DNA of 64,000 nt from JAJEFO01 sp965214325 (GTDB lineage: Bacteria > Pseudomonadota > Alphaproteobacteria > Rhodobacterales > Rhodobacteraceae): contig CBDCBG010000006.1 in NCBI GenBank assembly GCA_965214325.1, forward strand, positions 1,736,001 to 1,800,000, given 5' to 3'. The notes under the pieces were generated by a model. It ran no database searches and was not told where the DNA came from. It saw only the letters and a list, made by a program, of their open reading frames with translations. Position 1 is the first letter of the stretch, and every line of letters begins with the position of its first letter. A program made the translations under genes and the position numbers. Of this stretch, positions 50,908 to 60,542 are shown piece after piece.

Positions 50908-52572
50908 ATGGCATTGGAAGCCGACTACGTAATCGTTGGAGCCGGCAGTTCCGGCTGTGCCATGGCGTACCGTCTCGCCACCGCCGGTCGCCGGGTCATC
51001 GTCGTGGAATACGGCGGCAGCGACCGCGGACCGCTCATCAACATGCCGGGTGCGCTCAGCTATCCGATGAGAATGCGCCGTTACGATTGGGGACTTGTGA
51101 GCGATCCCGAACCGCATCTTGGCGGTCGGCGCCTTGCAGCTCCGCGCGGCAAGGTGATTGGCGGGTCGAGTTCCATCAACGGGATGGTCTACGTGCGCGG
51201 CCATGCGCGTGACTTCGACCATTGGCGTGACATGGGAGCGGACGCCTGGAGCTACGCGGATGTCCTGCCCTACTTCCAGCGAATGGAGGACTGGCATGAC
51301 GGCGGAAGCGGCGGCTCGGCCTCATGGCGCGGTCGGGGAGGGCCGCTGCATGTCACGCGCGGGCTTCGGCGCAATCCGCTGACACGCGCATTCGTCGAGG
51401 CTGGCCGGCAAGCGGGCTACCCGGTGACCCTGGATTTCAATGGCCATCAGCAGGAAGGATTTGGCGCCTTCGAGATGACCGTATGGAAGGGCGCGCGATG
51501 GTCGGCGGCCAAGGCCTATCTGAGACCTGCGCTGCAAACCGGGAACTGCTGGCTGGTCCGTGCACACGCGAACCGCGTCGTCCTTGAGGGAACGCGTGCG
51601 ACCGGCATCGAGATCGAGCGCGCCGGACGCACCGAGGTGATCCGCGCGCACGCCGAAGTCGTCCTTTCCGCCTCTTCCCTGAATTCTCCGAAGCTGCTCA
51701 TGCTCTCGGGCATAGGCCCTGCCGCACATCTTGCCGAACATGGGATCGAGACCGTCGCAGACCGGCCCGGCGTCGGACAGAACCTTCAGGATCACCTCGA
51801 GATCTATGTCCAGGTGGCCTCGTCGCAGCCGGTGAGCCTCTACAGGTACTGGAACCTCCCCGGAAAGGCCTATGTGGCCTTGCGCTGGCTGCTCGCTCGC
51901 AGCGGCCCCGGCGCCTCGAACCAGTTCGAGAGCACGGGATTCATCCGATCTGCGGCAGGAATCGAGTATCCCGACCTCCAGTTCCATTTCTTGCCGATTG
52001 CCGTTGGATATGACGGGCGGGCGGCCGCAAGGCTGCATGGATTCCAGGCCCACATCGGCCCGATGAGGAGCCTCTCCCGTGGCGAAGTGCTGCTCCGGTC
52101 GACAGACCCGAAGGATCCACCGCGAGTCAGGTTCAACTACATGAGCCATGAGAGTGACTGGCGGGACTTCCGAACCGGCATCCGTCTGACACGTGAAATC
52201 TTCGCCCAGCCGGCATTCGCGCCTTACTATGATCGAGAGTTGCGGCCCGGACCCGAAGCCCAGACCGACGACGAGCTGGATGCCGTGATCCGGGAACATG
52301 CCGAAAGCGCCTACCATCCCTGCGGCACGGCGCGAATGGGGCGACGTGACGACCCGATGGCGGTCGTGGACGCGACAGCGCGCGTGATCGGGATCGAGAG
52401 GCTCCGGCTTGCGGACAGCTCCATCTTTCCGAGGATCACCAACGGCAACCTGAATGCGCCGTCGATCATGGTGGGCGAGAAGGTCTCCGACGCGATCCTC
52501 GACCGACCGCCCCTGGCGCCAAGCAATCTTGAGCCCTGGATCCACCCGGACTGGAAAAATCGACAACGGTGA
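50908..52572 (+). CDS. GMC-family oxidoreductase (choline dehydrogenase-like)
   Basis: FAD-dependent alcohol dehydrogenase of 554 residues. The dinucleotide site YVIVGAGSSGCAMAYRLA is near residue 8, the GMC signature RGKVIGGSSSINGMVYVRGHARDFDHW is near 78, VVLSASSLNSPKLLMLSGIG is near 252, and the C-terminal catalytic region has AYHPCGTARMG (catalytic histidine) and NGNLNAPSIMVGEK (second catalytic asparagine). It resembles BetA but lies beside an SDR gene and a sulfatase gene rather than betB or betI, so the substrate is probably another alcohol. The ATG at 50908 is chosen over an upstream in-frame ATG because homology begins there. Confidence 0.88.
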   Translation: MALEADYVIVGAGSSGCAMAYRLATAGRRVIVVEYGGSDRGPLINMPGALSYPMRMRRYDWGLVSDPEPHLGGRRLAAPRGKVIGGSSSINGMVYVRGHARDFDHWRDMGADAWSYADVLPYFQRMEDWHDGGSGGSASWRGRGGPLHVTRGLRRNPLTRAFVEAGRQAGYPVTLDFNGHQQEGFGAFEMTVWKGARWSAAKAYLRPALQTGNCWLVRAHANRVVLEGTRATGIEIERAGRTEVIRAHAEVVLSASSLNSPKLLMLSGIGPAAHLAEHGIETVADRPGVGQNLQDHLEIYVQVASSQPVSLYRYWNLPGKAYVALRWLLARSGPGASNQFESTGFIRSAAGIEYPDLQFHFLPIAVGYDGRAAARLHGFQAHIGPMRSLSRGEVLLRSTDPKDPPRVRFNYMSHESDWRDFRTGIRLTREIFAQPAFAPYYDRELRPGPEAQTDDELDAVIREHAESAYHPCGTARMGRRDDPMAVVDATARVIGIERLRLADSSIFPRITNGNLNAPSIMVGEKVSDAILDRPPLAPSNLEPWIHPDWKNRQR

Positions 52573-52628
52573 CAGCTCCTCGCTTGACCGGGCATTGCGG
52601 CACGCTTGAAAGTCCCGCCTGGACTTGA

Positions 52629-53390
52629 TCAAGGTGCGAGCGTCTCGGTATGTCCATCCACGGCAAGTATCTGGCCGGAAATCCTCGACGCCGAGTCCGA
52701 AGCCAGGAAATGGACCGTGCCTGCAACGTCCGCGGCCGTGACCCAGGTCTTCATCGACACGCCCGCAGCATGATTTCGCCGCACTTTGATTTCGTCGACA
52801 CCCTGCGCGGAAGCCTCCAACGCGACCACCCTGTCCATGCGCGGCCCCTCGACCGCACCGGGGCAAATGGCGTTGACGCGAACGCCCACAGGCCCGAGTT
52901 CCATTGCGAGGGTCTTCGTCAAGCCCACAAGCGCCCATTTTGCGGCGGCGTAGGGACTCCTTAGCGGATAGCCTGCAATGCCGGCCGTCGAAGAGGTAAG
53001 AACAATCAAGCCGGCCCCTTGTGCACGCATCAGGCCGGCGGCCCAGCGGCATGCCAGGAAGCTCCCATGCAAGTTCGTTGCGACGCAGCGGCGCCATTCA
53101 CCATAATCCAGATTCTCGATCCAGCCGGCCGGACCGCCCGTGCCCGCATTCGCGCAGACCACGTCGGCCCCGCCCCAACGATCTTCGACGGTGCCCAGGA
53201 ACACTGCCATGTCGGTCTCTGACGTGACATCCGCCACGGCGGTCATCGCCTCCGGCCATGCCGAAGCGAATTCGGCGACTGCCCGTTCATCGATGTCGCA
53301 GATGGCAACCTGATCGCCATCGGCAAGAAACCGCTCGGCGATCGCCCGCCCGATTCCGGAAGCACCTGCGGTTATGACAATCCTGCGCAT
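52629..53390 (-). CDS. Short-chain dehydrogenase/reductase
   Basis: A 253-residue classical SDR. The cofactor motif is ITAGASGIGRAIAERF near residue 6 (usual form TGxxxGIG), the acidic residue after strand 2 (CDID) suggests NAD(H), NAG follows near 80, and the catalytic residues are the serine in VLTSSTAG and Y-K in SPYAAAKWALVGL. It ends LASDSASRISGQILAVDGHTE. It converges on the GMC oxidoreductase gene (57-base gap) and is divergent from the sulfatase gene. The substrate is not predictable. Confidence 0.9.
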   Translation of the reverse strand: MRRIVITAGASGIGRAIAERFLADGDQVAICDIDERAVAEFASAWPEAMTAVADVTSETDMAVFLGTVEDRWGGADVVCANAGTGGPAGWIENLDYGEWRRCVATNLHGSFLACRWAAGLMRAQGAGLIVLTSSTAGIAGYPLRSPYAAAKWALVGLTKTLAMELGPVGVRVNAICPGAVEGPRMDRVVALEASAQGVDEIKVRRNHAAGVSMKTWVTAADVAGTVHFLASDSASRISGQILAVDGHTETLAP

Positions 53391-53603
53391 TTCTTTCTCC
53401 CGTTCGAAGGTGACGGTCTCAAATGGCGGTCAGCGGTTCACGGGCGTGACGGACTCCCACGGCGGCGACCTGGCCTGCACGAGCGTATCAGTCCGCTGCC
53501 GATACGTCATGCGCAACTCCGGCGTACGACGCGCCAATCACAACTTGCGAAGCAGCAGGGCTCATGCGACCAACGGTGCCGAAGATGAGGAATTCGGGCC
53601 AGA

Positions 53604-55268
53604 ATGAGCAAGACCGGAAAGACTGCGGACAACATACTATTCATCATGCATGATCAGCTCCGCTTCGACTACTTGAGTTGCGCCGGGCACCCGCATTTGC
53701 ACACGCCGAACTTTGACCGCGTCGCCTCGATGGGCGTCCGGTTCACCAACGCCTATGCCCAGTCTGCGGTCTGCGGCGCGTCTCGGATGAGCTTCTACAC
53801 GGGCCGCTACGTCTCGTCTCATGGCGCACACTGGAACGGGTTTCCGATCCGGGTCGGCGAGCAGACGCTTGGCGATCACCTGCGACGCCTTGGCATGAAC
53901 TGCTGGTTGATCGGCAAGACGCACATGAAGGCGGATGCCGAAGGGATGGCTCGCCTCGGACTTGCACCCGACAGCGTCATAGGCGCGCGACAGGCCGAGT
54001 GCGGCTTTGATGCCTGGGTCAGGGACGACGGTCTCTGGGGCGAAGGGCCGGACGGGTGCTATGACGAGAAATTCTCTCCCTACAACGAATACCTCAAGTC
54101 AAAGGGCTACCCCGGCACGAATCCCTGGGCGGACTTTGCCAATGCCGGGAACGACAGTGACAGAATCGCCAGCGGATGGATGCTCGCCAATTCGGACAAG
54201 CCTGCCAACATCCGCGAGGAGGACAGCGAAACGCCCTGGCTTACCCGCGAGGCCATCCGGTTCATCGAGCAGGCGACCGATCCCTGGTGCGCGCACCTGA
54301 GCTACATCAAGCCGCATTGGCCCTACATTGTGCCGCCCCCCTATCACGCCATGTACGGCCCGAACCATGTTCCTGCTCCGCGACGCCACGACATCGAGCG
54401 TGACGACCCGCACCCGGTATACGAGGCCTACATGGAAAACCGCGTCGCCGCCGCGTTCCGGAAGGACGAGGCGCGGCAGAAGGCGGTTCGCGCGTACATG
54501 GGCCTGATCAAGCAATGCGACGACCAGCTCGGCAGGTTGCTGGATCACCTTGAGGCAACGGATCGAATGGACAGCACGATGATCGTCCTGACCTCGGACC
54601 ACGGCGACTACCTGGGAGACCACTGGTTGGGCGAAAAGGATCTTTTCCATGAGCCAAGCGTCAAGATTCCCCTAATCATCTACGACCCGCGCCCCGACGC
54701 GGACGACACCCGAGGCCAGGCCTGTGACGCCCTTGTCGAGTCAATCGATCTAGCCGCCACGTTCGTCGAATTTGCAGGCGGAAGCGTGCCCGGCCATCTC
54801 ATCGAGGGACGCTCGCTCATGCCGCTGCTTCGCGGCCAGTCCCCCGCCTGGCGCGAATTCGTCATAAGCGAATACGACTATTCCGTAACGCCGCAATGCG
54901 CGAAACTCGGACTCGAGCCGCGCGATGCACGACTCTTCATGGTCTTCGATGGACGCTTCAAGATGATGCACGCCGAAGGAGGCTTCCGGCCAATGCTCTT
55001 CGATCTGGAAACCGATCCGGACGAGTTCCACGACCTCGGCAAGGGCGACAAGCATCAAGGCGAGATCGACCGTCTCTACGGATGCCTTGCCAAGTGGGGC
55101 AGACGTCCAGCGCAGCGCGTGACCAAGTCCGATGACGACATCAAGGCCATGCGCGGGCGGACGTTGAGGAAGGGCATCCTGCCTTTCCTCGTCGACGGCT
55201 CCGAGGTCGACGAGGAATTGACAGCACGGTACCGCGGTCCGGCGCCAGCCAGGTCCGGGGACGATTAG
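53604..55268 (+). CDS. Sulfatase (formylglycine-dependent, S1 family)
   Basis: Sulfatase or alkaline-phosphatase-superfamily hydrolase, 554 residues. The formylglycine motif is C57 in VCGASRMSFYTGR, of the C-x-A-x-R form, which would need an FGE-type activating enzyme encoded elsewhere. Metal ligands appear in HDQLRFD at the start and in TSDHGDYLGDHWLGEKDLFHE near residue 332. No signal peptide is evident, so it is probably cytoplasmic. It differs from choline sulfatase BetC as I remember it. With the neighbouring dehydrogenases it could act on a sulfated alcohol, releasing an alcohol for oxidation. Confidence 0.85.
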   Translation: MSKTGKTADNILFIMHDQLRFDYLSCAGHPHLHTPNFDRVASMGVRFTNAYAQSAVCGASRMSFYTGRYVSSHGAHWNGFPIRVGEQTLGDHLRRLGMNCWLIGKTHMKADAEGMARLGLAPDSVIGARQAECGFDAWVRDDGLWGEGPDGCYDEKFSPYNEYLKSKGYPGTNPWADFANAGNDSDRIASGWMLANSDKPANIREEDSETPWLTREAIRFIEQATDPWCAHLSYIKPHWPYIVPPPYHAMYGPNHVPAPRRHDIERDDPHPVYEAYMENRVAAAFRKDEARQKAVRAYMGLIKQCDDQLGRLLDHLEATDRMDSTMIVLTSDHGDYLGDHWLGEKDLFHEPSVKIPLIIYDPRPDADDTRGQACDALVESIDLAATFVEFAGGSVPGHLIEGRSLMPLLRGQSPAWREFVISEYDYSVTPQCAKLGLEPRDARLFMVFDGRFKMMHAEGGFRPMLFDLETDPDEFHDLGKGDKHQGEIDRLYGCLAKWGRRPAQRVTKSDDDIKAMRGRTLRKGILPFLVDGSEVDEELTARYRGPAPARSGDD

Positions 55269-55893
55269 CCCACGCGCATCACCGTCACGGGCGCCGCCCC
55301 GCGCATTGGGCGGTCACCGCGAAAGGGCTGCCTCTTGATCAAGGGGGAACGCAAAAATGCAGGCATTCCGCCTTGAACAATCCGGGAATGTCGGACAGGT
55401 CACAATTGCGGCAGCGGCCTGGCCTCGATGCGTTCATCACGCGCCGCAATTTCGGCCAGGTCCGCGCCTGCAACCGTTCGCGGGAGACGCGCGTTCCTCC
55501 CGGCGTGAGCGCCCGGCTTCCAGCGCGGAAGCCAGATGAAATCCGCGGGCCCCGAGGCCGTCAGCACCGGCATTCTTGAAGGCTTCGCCGCCGCCTTCGG
55601 AAAGAACGTGGCCCGAAAGGTCGAGCCCGCCGGAAGACCGGCATTGCCGGAAGTGGGTGCCGCCCGATCATTTTCCTGGTCGGCCCTGAAACCGGCCGCA
55701 TCAAGGGAAAGGATCCCTTCACTGACGGCTAGTTGTCCGACTTGGCGCTGCCCGACGCGCACGGGCCCCGATGTCCGCTTGTCTTCGTCCACACTCCCGG
55801 CATTCCGGCATTCCAAGCAGGAAGCTCTGCAAGGCAGCGTTGGTTCCGAATTCGTCACGTGCCGCGGCCGAGAGTGAAGAACGCTAAGTACTG
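55269..55893. other. 625 bases between the sulfatase gene and the group II introns
   Basis: Open frames are present on both strands (for example 55536-55877 plus and 55400-55858 minus), but neither resembles a known family. It is the 3' flank of the intron pair on the minus strand. Confidence 0.45.
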
Positions 55894-56572
55894 ATCGCGG
55901 TAGGGACGGTCATTGCTGACCGCCCCCCGCACAGATCCGGACGAGCGCGCTAACGCATCCGGCTCCTGCCTTCGGTCGAACGTCAGCCCGCACTGCTGCC
56001 GCAAAGGGCAGCTCGCATGGGCTGCGTGAGCGAGCGGCGCATGTGACACCCATTGTCGGATTCTGAGCTCCGTGAGTGCTTTGCCGCCCTGCTCTTCCGT
56101 CGGCCCCGGCCCTTCGCTCCATCCACTCCGCCGGAGGCGTCACAGCCTCTTTTGTTCGCGGACTTCGTCACTACTATGGCCGAGTCTGACTCCTCGATGC
56201 CGTGCATCCAGAGCTACGGGAATGCCCCCTTCCTCTGGCGACCCTGACGCAATGGTCGGGGTAACATCGAGGCCTCCCAGGTCCCGATGGACTGCTTCGG
56301 CGCGTGCCATGGTTCTCAGACCCCGCGGAGCCCCTCCTCGCCTCACCAATCCGGCGTGGAGGGTGTTGCCTTCGGCCCGTCTGAAAGCCTCGGCACTCCG
56401 AACATGGTCATTTTTCGTGGCTCGATGGCCCGGCCCACGCCCACCGCTTGCCAACGCTTCACCTGCCGCCTCGCGACGACCGGCGCATGGTTCGCGGAGA
56501 AAGTGGCTGGTTTGACCTCTCTTTCTGCCGGGACTTTCACCCAGCGACATTCCATCAGTTAGCCTGGCGCAC
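55894..56572 (-). mobile_element. ORF-less group II intron derivative
   Basis: On the minus strand this begins GTGCGCCAGGCTAACTG at 56572 and follows the 5' part of the neighbouring intron closely for several hundred bases. The reverse transcriptase gene is missing apart from short remnants (for example a frame with EESDSAIVVTKSANK around 56200). The 3' end is kept: domain V at 55934-55965 (GAGCCGGATGCGTTAGC, closing with GTCCGGATC) and a domain VI-like stem, ending CTACCGCGAT at 55894. It therefore has both ends and the catalytic hairpin but no intact maturase. Its first base directly follows the last base of the intron at 56573-58483. Confidence 0.8.
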
Positions 56573-58483
56573 ATCGCGGTAGGGAACCGGGTTACCCCGG
56601 TCCCCCCGCTCAGATCCCGGCGTGCGCGTTAACGCACCGGGCTCCTCCCTTGGTTCCTCACGACGAGCCGTTGGCTCGGCCACGGGTGGCGGATCCCGAC
56701 TTTGGGCCAGTGGACGGCGGTCAGGAGATCGATGTCCTCCCATTCCGTGCGGTCCCTTTGGGACCGACGCCGGAGGGCACGCCAGAGCAGCCGCTTGCAG
56801 AGGTGAACGAACCTCTCCAGATGTCGGCCACGCCCGGGGACAGCGTAGTGGTTGAGCCAGCCGTTGATGACCCTGCCCAGCCACGCAGCCGTGTCGTGCC
56901 GGTTGTCGTGCCACCGCTCGCGAAGCCTTTCCTTGATCCGCCGCAAAGTGCGGTTGACCCGTTTCCGGGACGGCTTGCGTCCGACCCTGAACCTTCCCTT
57001 CCTCGACTCGTCGCAGAAGTGCGTCATGCCAAGGAAGTCGAACGTCTCCGGCTTGCCCTGCCCCCGGTTCCGGCGGTTCGCCTTCGCGAACCGGCCGAAC
57101 TCGATGAGCCGGGTCTTGTCCGGATGCAGTTCCAGTCCGAACAGGGCCAGCCTTTCGCCCAAGTCCCGGAGGAAGCGCTTCGCGTCGCCCTCGTGCTGGA
57201 AGCCGCACACGAAGTCGTCCGCATGGCGGACGATGATCGTGTCGCCTCCGGCAATCCGCTTGCGCCATGTGTTGTGGAACCAGACGTCGAGCACATGGTG
57301 CAGGCAGACGTTGGCGAGGATCGGGGAAACCGTCCCGCCTTGCGGAACGCCCCTGCCCGTGTCCGTCCAGTCGGTCCCCTCCATGACGCCGGCGTCGAGC
57401 CACTTGACGATCAGCCGCATGACCCGCACGTCCCCGATGCGTCTCTCAAGCATCCGGACCAGATGGTCCCGCCCGAGATTGTCGAAGAACCCGCGAATGT
57501 CGGCGTCAACGATCCAGCTGACCTTCCGCCGTTCCATTCCGACCGCAATGGCGTCGAGCGCATTGTGCGTCCCCCGCCCCGGTCGGAACCCGTGGCTGAA
57601 GCCGAGGAACTCCGTCTCGTGGATCGGCACCAGAATCGTGTCCGTCACCGCCCGCTGAAGTATCTTGTCCTCCAGCGAGGCAATGCCGAGCGGTCGCTGC
57701 CCCCCGTCCTCCTTGGGCATGTATGCCCGCCGGGACGGCGGCGCGCGGTACGCCCCCCTGTGCACGCGCCCGTGCAGGTCGATCAGCCGATCTTCCAGCC
57801 CTTCGGCGTACATCTCCCATGTCACGCCGTCCACGCCAGCGGCCACGTCACTCTTGAGCGAGTGAAACGCCTCCGCCAGCGCGTCCGTCGTCACATGGTG
57901 CAGGAGCGCCACGAGACGCTCTTCCGGGTTCCTCGTTGCAGCCTTTCGCATCCGGTCGGCCGCCTGTGACTCGCTTCCCCGTTTCTGCGCACGGCGCGAG
58001 CTTTGGCCTCCCGGATTCCCCTTGGGTCCGGCCCTTCGCTCCCCCGGCTCCGCTGACCCGGAAGGGCCGTTGTTCGCCGGATTCTTCGCTACCATGGCCG
58101 AATCTGATTTCTTCAGATCGTTCATCTCCGTTTCGGATTCCTCCTTCGCTTTGCGGCCCCGCACGACAGCGGGGCGAACTGAAGACCTCCCAGGTCCCGG
58201 TGGACCGCTTCGACGCGTGCCTTGGTTCCCAGACCCCGCGGAGCCTCTCCTCGCCTCACCAAACCGGCTCGAAGAGTGTTGCCTTCGGCCCGTCTGACAG
58301 CCTCGGCACTCCAGTTGTGTCAGTTTTCGTGGCTCAATCGCCCGGCCCACGCCTGCCGCTTGCCAACGCTTCACCTGCCGCCTCGCGACGACCGGCGCAT
58401 GGTTCGCGGAGAAAGTGGCTGGCTGACCTCTCTTTCTGCCGGGACTTTCACCCGGCGACATTCCACCAGTTAGCCTGGCGCAC
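56573..58483 (-). mobile_element. Group II intron with reverse transcriptase
   Basis: The intron is about 1.91 kb on the minus strand. The 5' end GTGCGCC at 58483 fits the GUGYG consensus. The 5' RNA domains occupy 58126-58483, the reverse transcriptase gene 56629-58125, domain V 56613-56644 (GAGCCCGGTGCGTTAAC, closing CGCCGGGATC), then domain VI, ending CTACCGCGAT at 56573. The 3' neighbour is the 5' end of a second intron copy, so the two stand head to tail. The upstream flank leads to aroB. Ends were set by comparing the two copies. Confidence 0.85.
56629..58125 (-). CDS. ltrA: Group II intron reverse transcriptase/maturase
   Basis: A 498-residue intron-encoded protein. Reverse transcriptase blocks are clear: RRAYMPKEDGGQRPLGIASLEDKILQRA, FSHGFRPGRGTHNALDAI, SWIVDADIRGFFDNLGRDHLVRMLERR, GVPQGGTVSPILANVCLHHVLDVWF and the catalytic VRHADDFVCGF, where histidine replaces the usual tyrosine of YADD. 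The maturase (X) domain follows (ERWHDNRHDTAAWLGRVINGWLNHYAVPG). No HNH endonuclease domain is present. The stop codon lies inside domain V of the intron RNA. The start at 58125 is approximate; 58095 is possible. Confidence 0.88.
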   Translation of the reverse strand: MNDLKKSDSAMVAKNPANNGPSGSAEPGERRAGPKGNPGGQSSRRAQKRGSESQAADRMRKAATRNPEERLVALLHHVTTDALAEAFHSLKSDVAAGVDGVTWEMYAEGLEDRLIDLHGRVHRGAYRAPPSRRAYMPKEDGGQRPLGIASLEDKILQRAVTDTILVPIHETEFLGFSHGFRPGRGTHNALDAIAVGMERRKVSWIVDADIRGFFDNLGRDHLVRMLERRIGDVRVMRLIVKWLDAGVMEGTDWTDTGRGVPQGGTVSPILANVCLHHVLDVWFHNTWRKRIAGGDTIIVRHADDFVCGFQHEGDAKRFLRDLGERLALFGLELHPDKTRLIEFGRFAKANRRNRGQGKPETFDFLGMTHFCDESRKGRFRVGRKPSRKRVNRTLRRIKERLRERWHDNRHDTAAWLGRVINGWLNHYAVPGRGRHLERFVHLCKRLLWRALRRRSQRDRTEWEDIDLLTAVHWPKVGIRHPWPSQRLVVRNQGRSPVR

Positions 58484-58746
58484 CACACGTCCTGACCGGG
58501 CGCTGAGGCCCCCGACATTCGCGGTGAAGCTTGAAACTAAGGGGCTCAGCCTCAGAACCGTCGGCAAGATCCGGGAAAAAGGTTCACGAAAGTTGGAAGA
58601 TTCAGCACCCGAGGTCAGGACGTCTGAACTGGTCGAATTGGCAGGGCTCCGAAAATTCGTTGCCGCGCTGGCCGGTCATGTCGCCGCCGAGCGTGCCCGA
58701 ACTTCCACCTGATAGCGATGGCAGCGATGGCCGACCGGAACTTGCG
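58484..58746. other. 263-base gap between aroB and the group II intron
   Basis: No gene is seen. On the minus strand this is the 3' flank of aroB and the 5' exon of the intron. No clear terminator hairpin with a T-run was found. Confidence 0.45.
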
Positions 58747-59868
58747 CTACGGCAAACTGAGCGCGTCCGACAGGACGGCCTCCAGGACATCACGCGGCAC
58801 GTCTTCGGCCACAAACGCTGCACCGATGCCGCGCACAAGCACCATCCTGAGCTGGCCATCGATGACCTTCTTGTCCTGCTTCATGAGGTCGATCAACGTG
58901 CCTGCATCGGGAAGATCTCCGGGAATGTCGGCAAGATCGACGTTCATTCCCATGGCTTCCAGATGCGCACGGACGCGAACCGGCTCTTCCTGGGAGCAAA
59001 GGCCCATGCGCGCAGACATCTCAAAGGCCAGGACACACCCTAGCGCGACGCCCTCTCCGTGCAGAAGACGATCTCCATAGTTCGTGGCCGCTTCAAGTGC
59101 ATGTCCGAAGGTATGCCCAAGGTTGAGCAATGCACGGTCCCCTTGCTCGGTCTCGTCTCGCGCAACGATTTCGGCCTTCATTTCCACCGAGCGGCGTACA
59201 GCCCTGGCCCTGAGATCCCGATCGCCCTCAACCAGCGTCCGGCCGTTCCCTTCCAGCCATTCGAAGAAGTCGGCGTCTCCAAGAAGACCGTATTTGACCA
59301 CCTCCCCGTAACCGGCCAGGAAATCGCGTCGAGGCAGCGTTTCGAGGACACTTGTGTCTGCAAGGACCAGAGAAGGCTGGTGAAACGATCCAACCAGATT
59401 CTTGCCATGCGGCGAGTTGATCCCCGTCTTGCCGCCGACGGAACTGTCTACCTGTGCCAGAAGCGTCGTCGGCACCTGAACGAACCTGATGCCGCGCCGC
59501 AGGATCGCAGCGGCAAACCCTCCCAGATCGCCAATGACACCGCCGCCAAGCGCGATCATCACGTCGCGGCGCTCGATCCGTTCCTCCAGCATCCATTCGA
59601 CGGATCGTTCCAGCATGTCCCAGCTCTTCGTTGCCTCGCCGACTGGCAGCGCAAGGGCCACGTTGCCGATTCCCTCTGCGGCGAGCCCCGACTGGAGTGC
59701 TCCGAGATGCATTTCCGCCACCGCCTCATCCGTCAGCACGGCCACGCGAGGACGCTCCAGATACGGCCGAATCTCGGCGCTAGCGCGCTCAATCAGGCCT
59801 TCACCTACGCGGACATCATAGCTCCTGTCACCGAGCGCAACTTGAACGACCTCGTCTCTCATCGGCAT
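58747..59868 (-). CDS. aroB: 3-dehydroquinate synthase
   Basis: NAD+- and metal-dependent enzyme, 373 residues, second step of the shikimate pathway. Signatures are ALGGGVIGDLGGFAAAILRRGI with the NAD-binding glycines near residue 107, PTTLLAQVDSSVGGKTGIN near 133, GYGEVVKYG with the metal-binding glutamate, and LLNLGHTFGHALE with metal-binding histidines. The start may be 59868 or the ATG at 59862. It overlaps the end of aroK by ten bases, forming an aroK-aroB operon. Confidence 0.96.
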   Translation of the reverse strand: MPMRDEVVQVALGDRSYDVRVGEGLIERASAEIRPYLERPRVAVLTDEAVAEMHLGALQSGLAAEGIGNVALALPVGEATKSWDMLERSVEWMLEERIERRDVMIALGGGVIGDLGGFAAAILRRGIRFVQVPTTLLAQVDSSVGGKTGINSPHGKNLVGSFHQPSLVLADTSVLETLPRRDFLAGYGEVVKYGLLGDADFFEWLEGNGRTLVEGDRDLRARAVRRSVEMKAEIVARDETEQGDRALLNLGHTFGHALEAATNYGDRLLHGEGVALGCVLAFEMSARMGLCSQEEPVRVRAHLEAMGMNVDLADIPGDLPDAGTLIDLMKQDKKVIDGQLRMVLVRGIGAAFVAEDVPRDVLEAVLSDALSLP

Positions 59869-60437
59869 TCCGCCAACACGCCGTTTCTGGCGTAGAGCGC
59901 CTTCAGCACGCGATCCGTCGTTTCGTCAATGGAACTGGATGGGTCGGCATCGACCGTCACGTCTGCAAGCGCATAGACCGGCGTACGCTCCTCATACAGC
60001 GATGCGAGCTTTTGCTTCGGACGCTTCGTTTGCAGCAGCGGCCGCGTCGCCTTGTGCCGCACCCGCTGCCAAAGCAGGTCAAGATCGGCGCGGAGCCAAA
60101 CCGAGAGACCCCGCTCGCCAATCAGCTTCCGGTTGTTCTCGCCGAGAAACGCCCCGCCACCGGTCGCCAGAACCTTGGGGACACCTCCCAGGAGCCGGGC
60201 AATCACCTGCGTCTCCCGATCGCGAAAGAACTCTTCGCCGTCGCGCTCAAAGATCTCGGCGATGGTCCGGCTCGCAGCGCGTTCGATCTCCGCATCACTG
60301 TCCAGGAACGGAACGTCCAGGCGCCTTGCCAAGGCGGTTCCAATGGCGCTCTTTCCGGCTCCCATCATCCCCACCATCACGACGGTTTTCCTCAGCTTGA
60401 ACGGCAAAACAGACGCTTCCCGCATCACTTTTCGCAT
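59859..60437 (-). CDS. aroK: Shikimate kinase
   Basis: P-loop kinase of 192 residues that phosphorylates shikimate. The Walker A motif is VGMMGAGKSAIGTALARRL near residue 22, followed by DSDAEIER (shikimate-binding aspartate), FRDRETQVIARLL (binding arginine), VLATGGGAF and the lid RPLLQ. It is upstream of aroB on the minus strand; the pair is widely conserved. Confidence 0.95.
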   Translation of the reverse strand: MRKVMREASVLPFKLRKTVVMVGMMGAGKSAIGTALARRLDVPFLDSDAEIERAASRTIAEIFERDGEEFFRDRETQVIARLLGGVPKVLATGGGAFLGENNRKLIGERGLSVWLRADLDLLWQRVRHKATRPLLQTKRPKQKLASLYEERTPVYALADVTVDADPSSSIDETTDRVLKALYARNGVLAECR

Positions 60438-60542
60438 CGCCGCCCTGAATGGCGTGATCTTTCAGCAAATGCCAGATATAATCTTGCGGACGCGGCCAAA
60501 TTCGGCGTGATCCTGAAAGACAGGCACAGGAGGCTCATCGGG

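Noticed and set aside
51322..53097. 591-residue open frame on the minus strand opposite the GMC oxidoreductase gene
   Set aside because: It lies almost entirely antisense to a gene with complete GMC motifs and has no family resemblance; long antisense frames are expected in GC-rich DNA.
50908..53390. Glycine betaine synthesis operon (betIBA)
   Set aside because: The GMC enzyme resembles BetA but there is no betaine aldehyde dehydrogenase, BetI regulator or choline transporter nearby, and the SDR is on the opposite strand.
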